A stretch of 27,418 nt of DNA. Origin: CAMCHP01 sp036835325. Its GTDB lineage: Bacteria > Bacteroidota > Bacteroidia > Flavobacteriales_D > Sanyastnellaceae. Shown here one piece after another: positions 1 through 6,867 of this stretch. The notes beneath the pieces are model-generated. The model was not told where the DNA came from and ran no database searches. It worked only from the letters and a program-made list of their open reading frames with translations. The stretch lies in contig DAITMF010000043.1 in NCBI GenBank assembly GCA_036835325.1, forward strand, positions 1-27,418. Direction: 5' to 3'. Position numbers and translations under genes: made by a program. Within the stretch, counting starts at the first letter, position 1. Each line of letters starts with the position of its first letter.

Positions 1-40
1 AGGTACCGTCGCTACGCGACTGCGCGTGCGACCGGTGTGA
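1..40. repeat. REP-like repeat, copy 1
   Basis: This 40-base segment matches 145-184 at 34 of 40 positions, in the same orientation. It contains a perfect 5-bp stem, GTCGC (8-12) and GCGAC (16-20), around the loop TAC, and ends with the palindrome ACCGGT (31-36). The copy may begin before the window edge. The stem is kept in copy 2 although its bases differ, which points to selection or copying of a folded unit rather than chance. A role as a REP element moved by a Y1 (TnpA-REP) transposase is inference; no such gene is in this window. Confidence 0.6.
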
Positions 41-118
41 AATTTCGTTTCCATTGCGCGGGGTGACGGCGGTGCGGTCGGTAAACGTTTTTCAGGACGA
101 GTCAGGGCGCCCCTCGTT

Positions 119-138
119 CCACGGGATAAATCCCGTGG
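119..138. repeat. Perfect 9-bp palindromic hairpin in repeat region
   Basis: CCACGGGAT (119-127) and ATCCCGTGG (130-138) form a perfect inverted repeat with a two-base spacer, directly before repeat copy 2. No T-tract follows, so it does not look like a normal terminator. It is more likely part of the same REP-like unit as the flanking repeats. A further short inverted repeat, CACACC/GGTGTG, lies at 230-244. Confidence 0.6.
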
Positions 139-144
139 CTACAT

Positions 145-184
145 AGGTGCCGCCGCTCTGCGGCTACGCGTGCGACCGGTGTGA
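145..184. repeat. REP-like repeat, copy 2
   Basis: This is the second copy of the 40-base repeat at 1-40. Its stem is GCCGC (152-156) and GCGGC (160-164) around the loop TCT. Compared with copy 1 one T-A pair has become C-G, so pairing is preserved. The last 18 bases of the two copies are identical. The rest of the gene-free stretch (185-383) contains the 230-244 inverted repeat and A-rich, low-complexity sequence, with nothing else I can identify. Confidence 0.6.
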
Positions 185-383
185 TGCGTGATATTCCACG
201 AGTGCCTTGTGGCGCCATGCAGTCGATCACACACCGGAGGTGTGAAAAAACTCCCCAAACTCCTCCAACTCCAAAAACTCTGTGTCAAAAAAAAACGCGT
301 GCGAAGCGAGCAAGAATCCCCATAATCCCTAAAATCGTAAACCCAAAAACAGTAGTGAGCAAGAGTAAAGAGCAAGAGCCCCT

Positions 384-965
384 CTACCACCCCTTCAGCT
401 CCGCATACACCCGGTGCATCGGGAAGCCCATCACGTTGTAGAACGAACCGCGCATGTCAACAATGCCGATGAAACCAATAAAATCTTGCGCGCCATAGGC
501 ACCGGCTTTGTCGTAGGGTTGGTGCACGTCGATGTAGTAGTTGATCTCGTCGTCGCTCAAATCGCCAAAGGTGACCTCCGTCTCGTCGTGGAACACCACG
601 CGGCGGTCAACCGATAACAAACACACGGCCGTGATCACCGTGTGCGTACGGCCCGACAAGCGCCGCAGCATCGCAAAGGCCTCCTCGCGCGACTCGGGCT
701 TGTTCAAAATGTCGCCCTCGAGGTACACCGTGGTATCGCCCGTCAAAATAATCTCATCCGACGATAAGTCGAAAACAAAAGCATCGGCCTTCTTCGACGC
801 CAGGTACAACGCTACCTCCTCGCGCTTTAACTCAGCCGGATACGACTCGTCAATCGGTCGCACGCGCACCTCCACCGGAACGCCCAAGCCCTTTACCAGC
901 TCTTGCCGCCGTGGTGAACCGCTGGCCAACACGAGTTTCTTACCTTGAAGATGTTGCAAAATCAT
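384..965 (-). CDS. maf: Maf family nucleoside triphosphate pyrophosphatase
   Basis: Maf proteins hydrolyse nucleoside triphosphates such as dTTP and UTP, or modified nucleotides, to the monophosphate and pyrophosphate in the cytoplasm, limiting incorporation of wrong nucleotides. The 193-residue length is normal. Family marks are the N-terminal loop SGSPRR (15-20), the DTTV segment (77-80, where the family usually has ADT), LNKPESREEA (87-96) and KAGAYGAQ (153-160). The KAGAYG form is usual for the dTTP/UTP subgroup, but substrate choice is inference. The ATG start lies four bases downstream of a -7-like TACCTTCA, so the mRNA may be leaderless. The gene diverges from guaA; its 3' side faces the REP-like region and no clear terminator is visible. 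Confidence 0.93.
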   Translation of the reverse strand: MILQHLQGKKLVLASGSPRRQELVKGLGVPVEVRVRPIDESYPAELKREEVALYLASKKADAFVFDLSSDEIILTGDTTVYLEGDILNKPESREEAFAMLRRLSGRTHTVITAVCLLSVDRRVVFHDETEVTFGDLSDDEINYYIDVHQPYDKAGAYGAQDFIGFIGIVDMRGSFYNVMGFPMHRVYAELKGW

Positions 966-969
966 GCCG

Positions 970-977
970 TGAAGGTA
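970..977 (-). promoter_or_regulatory. Candidate -7 element for maf
   Basis: On the minus strand this reads TACCTTCA, six of eight positions like the Bacteroidota -7 form TACCTTTG, and ends four bases before the maf ATG. No well-spaced TTG (-33) is visible upstream. If real, transcription would start at or next to the start codon. Confidence 0.35.
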
Positions 978-1000
978 GCAGCGATCAACGTGGGTTCTCG

Positions 1001-1024
1001 GTTGAAAACTCGGAAGTTTTCAAC
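1001..1024. repeat. Perfect 10-bp inverted repeat between maf and guaA
   Basis: GTTGAAAACT (1001-1010) and AGTTTTCAAC (1015-1024) pair perfectly around the tetranucleotide CGGA. It lies between two divergent genes, about 23 bases upstream of the guaA -7 element. Neither side has a T-tract, and no gene ends here, so a terminator is unlikely. An operator for a dimeric repressor or a dispersed palindrome are the main options. Confidence 0.7.
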
Positions 1025-1046
1025 GGCAGCCACCCCATCAAATGCC

Positions 1047-1054
1047 TAATTTTG
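1047..1054 (+). promoter_or_regulatory. -7 element of the guaA promoter
   Basis: TAATTTTG matches the Bacteroidota -7 consensus TAnnTTTG at every fixed position. It ends four bases before the guaA ATG, so the transcript would have almost no 5' leader. No TTG occurs at the expected -33 distance; the inverted repeat at 1001-1024 occupies that region. Confidence 0.55.
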
Positions 1055-1058
1055 CGCC

Positions 1059-2591
1059 ATGCATGAAACCATTCTGATCCTCGATTTTGGTTCGCAGTAC
1101 ACCCAGTTGATCGGTCGTCGTGTGCGTGAGCTGAACATCTACTCTGAGATCCATCCGTGGGACAAAGCCCCCGCGCTGACACCCAATGTGAAAGGCGTCA
1201 TCCTCTCGGGCAGTCCGTTCTCAGTGCGCGACCCCAAGTCGCCCAAACCTGATTTGTCGGCGTACCGTGGTAAAGTGCCCGTGCTCGGTGTGTGCTTCGG
1301 CGCGCAGTACATCGCACAAACCACGGGAGGATCGGTGCTGCCGTCGGAAATCCGCGAATATGGCCGGGCCAAACTGGCCATGGTCGATACCTCAAGCCGA
1401 TTGCTGCACGGCCTCACCGGCGGCTCACAGGTTTGGATGTCGCACGGCGATACCATCGAGCGCATCGGCGACGGCTACCGCACCATCTGCTCAACACACG
1501 ACGTTGAACACGCAGGCTACGAATCGCTGACCGACGACACCTTCGCCATCCAGTTTCACCCCGAAGTATACCACACGACCGAAGGCACACAGCTGCTTAA
1601 AAACTTCGTGGTAAACATTTGCGGTTGCAAACAAGATTGGACACCCGACGCCTTCATCCACGAAACCGTGACCAAGCTGCAGGCGCAGCTCGACAACGAC
1701 AAAGTGGTACTCGGCCTGAGCGGAGGCGTTGACTCATCGGTGGCGGCCATGCTGCTGCACCGCGCCATCGGCGACCGGCTCTACTGCATCTTCGTTGACA
1801 ACGGTTTGCTGCGCAAAAACGAGTTCGACGATGTGCTGCACAGCTACGAAGACATGGGCCTCAACGTAAAAGGCGTGCGCGCTGCCGACCGCTTCTACCG
1901 CGAACTGGCCGGAGAGAGCGACCCCGAGAAAAAACGCAAAATTATCGGCCGCGTCTTCATCGAAGTCTTCGACGAAGAAGCCAAAATGATCAGCGATGTA
2001 AAATGGCTGGGGCAAGGAACGATTTACCCTGACGTAATCGAATCGGTTAGCGCCACCGGCGGACCAAGTGCCACCATCAAATCGCACCACAACGTGGGCG
2101 GCCTACCCGACTTTATGAAACTGCAGGTTGTTGAACCGCTGCGCCTCTTGTTCAAAGACGAAGTGCGCCGCGTGGGCGCCACGATGGAGGTCAAAGAAAG
2201 CATCTTGCAGCGCCACCCCTTCCCCGGTCCGGGACTCGGAATTCGCATTTTGGGCGACATCACACCAGAAAAGGTACGAATCTTGCAAGAGGTTGATTAC
2301 ATCTGGATCAACAGCTTGAAATCGAGCAATCTCTACAACGACGTTTGGCAGGCCGGAGCCATCCTCCTCCCTGTGCAAAGCGTAGGCGTGATGGGCGATG
2401 AGCGCACCTACGAACAGGCCGTGGCCTTGCGTGCCGTGAGCTCAACCGATGGCATGACTGCTGACTGGTGTCACCTCCCCTACGAGTTTCTTGGGAAGGT
2501 GAGCAACGACATTATTAATAAGGTAAAGGGGGTAAACCGCGTTGTTTACGATATCAGCTCGAAGCCACCTGCCACCATCGAATGGGAATAA
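1059..2591 (+). CDS. guaA: GMP synthase (glutamine-hydrolysing)
   Basis: GuaA makes GMP from XMP, ATP and glutamine, the last step of de novo guanine nucleotide synthesis. The 510-residue protein has the full layout: an N-terminal class I glutamine amidotransferase with catalytic C79 (GVCFGAQ), H167 and E169 (FHPEV), then an ATP pyrophosphatase domain with the P-loop SGGVDSS (221-227), then the C-terminal dimerisation domain with HPFPGPGLGIRILGD and the terminal segment ending in PPATIEWE. The start follows directly on a TAnnTTTG element, and no better upstream start is visible. The stop codon overlaps the start of the LysM gene (TAATG), so guaA is probably the first gene of a coupled guaA-LysM-hemF unit. 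Confidence 0.99.
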   Translation: MHETILILDFGSQYTQLIGRRVRELNIYSEIHPWDKAPALTPNVKGVILSGSPFSVRDPKSPKPDLSAYRGKVPVLGVCFGAQYIAQTTGGSVLPSEIREYGRAKLAMVDTSSRLLHGLTGGSQVWMSHGDTIERIGDGYRTICSTHDVEHAGYESLTDDTFAIQFHPEVYHTTEGTQLLKNFVVNICGCKQDWTPDAFIHETVTKLQAQLDNDKVVLGLSGGVDSSVAAMLLHRAIGDRLYCIFVDNGLLRKNEFDDVLHSYEDMGLNVKGVRAADRFYRELAGESDPEKKRKIIGRVFIEVFDEEAKMISDVKWLGQGTIYPDVIESVSATGGPSATIKSHHNVGGLPDFMKLQVVEPLRLLFKDEVRRVGATMEVKESILQRHPFPGPGLGIRILGDITPEKVRILQEVDYIWINSLKSSNLYNDVWQAGAILLPVQSVGVMGDERTYEQAVALRAVSSTDGMTADWCHLPYEFLGKVSNDIINKVKGVNRVVYDISSKPPATIEWE

Positions 2592-4471
2592 TGCTTAAAC
2601 CACTTCGTTCGTTTGCACTGGCCATCGGCCTGCTCATTGGAGCAGCCGCTGCCGTTAGCGCTCAAGGCGACCGCGTCATTGTTGAACGCCAGGGCCAGTC
2701 GTTTTTTGTGCACCGCGTTGAGCAAGGCCACACGCTCTACAGCATTAGCAAGCTCTACCAAACCACAGTAGAGGCCATCGAAGCCGCCAACCCCGGTGTT
2801 GGTGCAGGCCTGAGCATCGGTCAAAGTTTGTACGTCCCTGTGCCTGCCGATTACAACGACTCCACATGGACCAACCCCGTGCGCATTGAAGACGGCTACA
2901 TGATTCACCGCGTGCAGAAGAAAGAAACCCTCTATGGCATCTGCCGTGAGTACACCGTTGACATCAACCGGGTGCTCGAAGTGAATCCCGCAGCCGAACA
3001 AGGCATCCAACCGGGTATGGAGCTCCGCATCCCTAAAAACGACCTCCACGAAACACCCAGCATCACCGCTGAACCGCCCAAGCCGGTGCTGCCAACGGTA
3101 CCCGGTGAACCGAGCACTGAAACGCCATCCACCCAAAACCAAGTCGGCTTTGAACACACCGTGGCACAGGGCGAAACCCTCTACGGCATCTGCCGCAAAT
3201 ACGGCGTTGAACAAATGGCACTGCTCAAAGCCAATGGCGGTCTGCCCGAAGGCTTGAAGGCCGGACAAGTGATTTTGATTCCGCTCGACCCGAATCCTGC
3301 CGGTACAGGCTCGGTCATGCCCAAGCCGCTGCCCAACGTAAAACCATCGATCGAAGGCGGCTACAACGTGGTGGTGATGCTGCCATTGTCGCTCAAAACC
3401 GTTGGCCGCGGAAACGACAGCTTGGCCTCGCCGGCTACGCTTAAATTGCGCGAAATCGCCCTGGGCTTTTACCGCGGCATGTTGCTCGCCTTTGATACCC
3501 TCGAACACAAAGGCGCGCGCCTCAACGTGACCTTGCTCGACGTTGACAATTCAACCGACTTGACAAAACTTACCGATGACGAACGTGTAAAAAACGCTCA
3601 CCTCATCGTGGGGCCGCTGCAACGCAAACCGCTTGAACACGTCGCCGCATTCGCCGCACGCACCCGCAAGCACGTCGTGTGTCCTGTCCCACAATCAAAC
3701 GCCCTGCTCCTGAAGAGTGCAACACTTAGCAAAGTGGTGCCCTCGGTTGATTCGCAAGTGCGCGCCCTCGCCGGACACGTGTACACCAAACACAAAGGCG
3801 AGAACATCATCCTCATCAACAGCAAAGAAATCACCGACCTGCGCTTGGTCAACCTGTTCAAAGACAGTTACCTTAGCCGCTTGCGCGTTACAGGCGACAC
3901 CACCCTCACCGGGATCACCGAAATTGAAGGCAGTACTCGGTTCGTAGGCGATCTCCAAACCCGCTTGAGCAAAGGCCGGCGCAACGTTATTGTAGTGCCC
4001 GCCGGTGACAACAGCAAAAGCATGATTGCCAACCTGCAAACCAAATTGCAGCTGCTGGGCCGCGATTACAACGTGGTGCTCTATGGATTGAACGACTGGC
4101 TCGCCTACGATTTTCTTGACATCGAATTCAAAGAGCGTACCCATTTAACCGTGCCCTCGGCAAGCTTCACCGATTACGAGCATCCAACGGCTTCAGCGGT
4201 GGTTGACGCCTTTAGAAACACTTACAACGCCGAAGCCACCGAGTACGCTTTACTTGGGTACGACGTCGCGTTGTACTACGGCTTGGGACTCCTGTATTTT
4301 GGGGAGGATTTCCCGCAGGCGTTTGACCGCATTCCGCAAACGGGCCTGACCAATGTGCGCTTTAAACTGCGCAAAACCGGCCTCGACAGCGGCTACGAGA
4401 ATGAACACGTGTTCTTGCTCAACCACATGAACTACTACTTGCAACCGGTCGGATATGATCGATTTGAATGA
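2591..4471 (+). CDS. Exported triple-LysM protein with periplasmic-binding-like domain
   Basis: This 626-residue protein is predicted to be exported and to bind peptidoglycan. It has a signal peptide (1-24, cleavage after VSA), three LysM modules at about 39-84, 104-148 and 188-231 (each with a TLYxI core), a proline-rich linker (about 160-182) and a C-terminal region from about 258 that resembles the type 1 periplasmic binding fold seen in amino-acid ABC transporter binding proteins. No permease genes are adjacent, so a transport role is doubtful; envelope sensing or a scaffold is as likely. I chose the ATG at 2591 because it overlaps the guaA stop as TAATG and gives a clean signal peptide. 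The ATG at 2582 adds only three residues. The 3' end overlaps hemF by 17 bases. Confidence 0.85.
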   Translation: MLKPLRSFALAIGLLIGAAAAVSAQGDRVIVERQGQSFFVHRVEQGHTLYSISKLYQTTVEAIEAANPGVGAGLSIGQSLYVPVPADYNDSTWTNPVRIEDGYMIHRVQKKETLYGICREYTVDINRVLEVNPAAEQGIQPGMELRIPKNDLHETPSITAEPPKPVLPTVPGEPSTETPSTQNQVGFEHTVAQGETLYGICRKYGVEQMALLKANGGLPEGLKAGQVILIPLDPNPAGTGSVMPKPLPNVKPSIEGGYNVVVMLPLSLKTVGRGNDSLASPATLKLREIALGFYRGMLLAFDTLEHKGARLNVTLLDVDNSTDLTKLTDDERVKNAHLIVGPLQRKPLEHVAAFAARTRKHVVCPVPQSNALLLKSATLSKVVPSVDSQVRALAGHVYTKHKGENIILINSKEITDLRLVNLFKDSYLSRLRVTGDTTLTGITEIEGSTRFVGDLQTRLSKGRRNVIVVPAGDNSKSMIANLQTKLQLLGRDYNVVLYGLNDWLAYDFLDIEFKERTHLTVPSASFTDYEHPTASAVVDAFRNTYNAEATEYALLGYDVALYYGLGLLYFGEDFPQAFDRIPQTGLTNVRFKLRKTGLDSGYENEHVFLLNHMNYYLQPVGYDRFE

Positions 4472-5354
4472 GATTGCCCACTCCTTCCGGAGCATCCAAG
4501 ATGATATTTGCGCCGGTCTAACCCACTTCGACGGCCAAGGCCGCTTCGCCGAAGACACCTGGGAGCGCGATGGCGGCGGCGGTGGCCGTTCGCGGGTGAT
4601 GCGCAACGGACGCGTGATTGAAAAAGGCGGCGTGAATTTTTCAGAGGTGCACGGCAGTTGCAGCGACAGCTTGAAGCAACAGCTAAAAAACGACTCCGAC
4701 CGTTTTTACGCCACCGGGGTGAGCATTGTCCTCCATCCCCACAACCCGCACGTGCCCATCATCCACATGAACATCCGGCACTTCGCGCTAAGCGATGGCA
4801 CCTCGTGGTTTGGTGGAGGCATCGATTTAACACCGCACTACGTCGATCAGGCCCAAGCCACGCGCTTTCATCAGCGGCTCAAAAGCGTGTGCGACCGCTT
4901 CGACACCGGCTACTACCCACGGTTCAAAAACTGGGCAGACGACTATTTTTTCATCCCACACCGCAACGAAACCCGCGGCATTGGCGGAATTTTCTTTGAT
5001 GATTTGGGAAGGGATACCGGGGCGACCGCTCAGCATTTCGACTTCACATGCGCCGTTGGTCGCAGCTTTGTCGACGCATACACAGAAGCAGCCAACAACC
5101 GCGCGGAGCTGCCCTTTACCGACATCCAAAAACAGTGGCAACTCCTCCGTCGAGGCCGCTACGTTGAGTTCAACCTCGTTCACGACCGCGGAACGCGCTT
5201 TGGTTTGCTCACCAACGGACGCACCGAATCCATCTTGATGAGCCTTCCCGCGCATGCCTCTTGGGAGTATCAATTTTCGCCTGCGGCGGATAGCGACGAG
5301 CAGCGTACCCTCGACCTGTTGCGCAAGGGCATCGACTGGTTGGCCCTTAGTTAA
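4455..5354 (+). CDS. hemF: Oxygen-dependent coproporphyrinogen III oxidase
   Basis: HemF uses O2 to decarboxylate coproporphyrinogen III twice, giving protoporphyrinogen IX in haem synthesis. The protein is 299 residues, the normal length. Family marks include the glycine-rich GGGGGR near 40-45, HPHNPHVPIIHMNIRH (94-109), WFGGGIDLTPHY (118-129), RGIGGIFFDDL (174-184) and YVEFNLVHDRGTRFGL (236-251). The gene starts inside the end of the LysM gene (17-base overlap), implying translational coupling, and its last 8 bases overlap the convergent MBL gene. There is no room for a separate terminator. The enzyme needs oxygen, consistent with an aerobic host. Confidence 0.98.
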   Translation: MIDLNEIAHSFRSIQDDICAGLTHFDGQGRFAEDTWERDGGGGGRSRVMRNGRVIEKGGVNFSEVHGSCSDSLKQQLKNDSDRFYATGVSIVLHPHNPHVPIIHMNIRHFALSDGTSWFGGGIDLTPHYVDQAQATRFHQRLKSVCDRFDTGYYPRFKNWADDYFFIPHRNETRGIGGIFFDDLGRDTGATAQHFDFTCAVGRSFVDAYTEAANNRAELPFTDIQKQWQLLRRGRYVEFNLVHDRGTRFGLLTNGRTESILMSLPAHASWEYQFSPAADSDEQRTLDLLRKGIDWLALS

Positions 5355-6111
5355 TTTCGAGCGTTAGACCGTCGTACGCGATACGGACGTGCTCCGGAAG
5401 TTCCTGTTCAACATCGGCATGCCTGCCCAGCATGTGGGAAATGTGCGTAAGCCAAGCCTTTTTCGGCTGAAGGTCATCGATGATGGCCAAGGCCTGATCG
5501 AGTGAGAAGTGCGACATGTGGGTTTGCTTGCGCAATGCGTTGATCACAAGCACTTCTACCCCTCTGAGTTTTGCGTATTCATCGGGCGCGATGTAATTGG
5601 CATCGGTGACATAGGCAAAATTGCCTACACGGAAAGCACGCACCGGCATGCGGTGGTGCATAACTTCAATGGGCTGAAGCGTCATGCCGGCAACCTCAAA
5701 GGCATCCAAATCAAAACCGTGCAGCTCAAGCTCAGGCACCCCAGGGTAGCGGATAGAAGCAAACACATAGTGAAACTCACGGCGCAGGGCCTCTTGCACG
5801 CGGGAAGTGGCAAAAACATCCATCTTCCCACGTTGAAGAAAATTAAAAGCACGGATGTCATCAAGCCCGGCGACGTGGTCTTTGTGCTCGTGCGTGAATA
5901 CCACCGCATCGAGCGATTTCACACGTTCGCGCAGCATCTGTTGACGGAAATCTGGGCCGGTGTCTATCACCAAATTCCGTCCGTCATGCGTCAGCATGAT
6001 GGAGGTGCGCAAACGCTCATCTCGCGGGTCAGTTGACCTGCAGACTTCGCAATCACAGGCAATGACGGGCACTCCTTGCGACGTCCCAGTTCCGAGGAAG
6101 GTAACTTTCAT
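5347..6111 (-). CDS. MBL-fold metallohydrolase (PhnP-like phosphodiesterase family)
   Basis: This 254-residue cytoplasmic protein carries the metallo-beta-lactamase metal motif HEHKDH (74-79), an upstream VIDTGPDF (48-55) and a later THISH segment. The N-terminal FLGTGTSQGVP and the CDCEVC cysteine pair (19-24) resemble the PhnP/cyclic-phosphate phosphodiesterase branch. No phn genes are near, so the substrate is unknown. It starts 30 bases downstream of the T9SS cargo gene on the same strand and could be the last gene of that block, but a GACCTTTG close to the -7 consensus lies just before its ATG and may give separate expression. Its 3' end overlaps hemF by 8 bases. Confidence 0.88.
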   Translation of the reverse strand: MKVTFLGTGTSQGVPVIACDCEVCRSTDPRDERLRTSIMLTHDGRNLVIDTGPDFRQQMLRERVKSLDAVVFTHEHKDHVAGLDDIRAFNFLQRGKMDVFATSRVQEALRREFHYVFASIRYPGVPELELHGFDLDAFEVAGMTLQPIEVMHHRMPVRAFRVGNFAYVTDANYIAPDEYAKLRGVEVLVINALRKQTHMSHFSLDQALAIIDDLQPKKAWLTHISHMLGRHADVEQELPEHVRIAYDGLTLEIN

Positions 6112-6141
6112 CGGCTACAAAGGTCGCAAATCGTGCTTAAA

Positions 6142-6864
6142 TCAGCGTTGTACAATCACGCGTTGGCTTGCCGATTTACCGTTGCTGTCGTAGAGTCGCA
6201 CAACGTAAAGGCCGGGCGTGAAAGGGCTCACGTCGAGGCGGTGGATGCTTCCGGTCATTTGGGTGGTGTGCACCAAACGGCCGGCCATGTTGAAGACCTC
6301 AAGGGTCACTTGGCCTTGGCTGTAGTTGCGCACGGTGAGTTGGTCGCTCACCGGGTTGGGGTACACCCCGAAGCTCAGTTCCTGCTCAACGATGTTGACA
6401 GTGCCTTCGCCGATCTCAACGCGGATTTCACCAAAGCCCGAACAGTTGCTGCCGTTCCAGTTGGAGAGTACGGTGAGCAGAAGGTAACGTCCGCTCACGC
6501 CTTCAAAGTCGGGTCCATCAACGCCGGTATAGTTGGCGTTTCCGGGTGCTTGCGGAAACTGAAACTCTGCCGCCTGAAACCAGGTGTTGCCGTCGAAGCT
6601 GACGTCGAACACGCAGTTCTGCACGCCTTGTCCGGTTGAGCCGGGCACGTTCAAGTTCCAGAAATGCGAGCCGTAGAAGGCGCGCACGTCGCCAAGGTCG
6701 TAGAGTATCCAGTGTCCTTCTCCACGTGCCGGGTTAGGATTGATACCCGTTTGGCACGAGAGCCATGCGTCGCTCAATGAAGTGCTGTGCGCACCGGTGT
6801 CGCATTGTGCGAAGCCCGGCAGGGCCAAACCAATCAGTGCGATGAGAGTGAAAATTGTTTTCAT
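6142..6864 (-). CDS. Secreted discoidin-like protein with T9SS sorting domain
   Basis: This 240-residue protein starts with a Sec signal peptide (about 1-19, cleavage before QCDTG). The middle (about 25-150) resembles a galactose-binding/discoidin (F5/8 type C) jelly roll: GHWILYDLGDVRAFYGSHFW, then a VSFDGNTWF strand and GRYLLLTVLSN. The C-terminus (about 165-240), with FGVYPNPVSDQLTV and a final GLYVVRLYDSNGK...QRVIVQR, is a type A T9SS sorting domain. It is therefore probably moved across the outer membrane and anchored or released. Ligand and function are unknown; a carbohydrate-binding role is inference from the fold. It begins three bases after the DUF1501 stop, so the two are very likely co-transcribed. 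Confidence 0.82.
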   Translation of the reverse strand: MKTIFTLIALIGLALPGFAQCDTGAHSTSLSDAWLSCQTGINPNPARGEGHWILYDLGDVRAFYGSHFWNLNVPGSTGQGVQNCVFDVSFDGNTWFQAAEFQFPQAPGNANYTGVDGPDFEGVSGRYLLLTVLSNWNGSNCSGFGEIRVEIGEGTVNIVEQELSFGVYPNPVSDQLTVRNYSQGQVTLEVFNMAGRLVHTTQMTGSIHRLDVSPFTPGLYVVRLYDSNGKSASQRVIVQR

Positions 6865-6867
6865 AGC

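Noticed and set aside
1..184. CRISPR array
   Set aside because: There are only two diverged copies, 104 bases apart, with no regular spacers and no cas genes.
2546..3508. A 320-codon open frame on the minus strand opposite the LysM gene
   Set aside because: It lies wholly opposite a gene with clear LysM modules and a signal peptide, shows no recognisable domain, and is explained by codon bias of the plus-strand gene.
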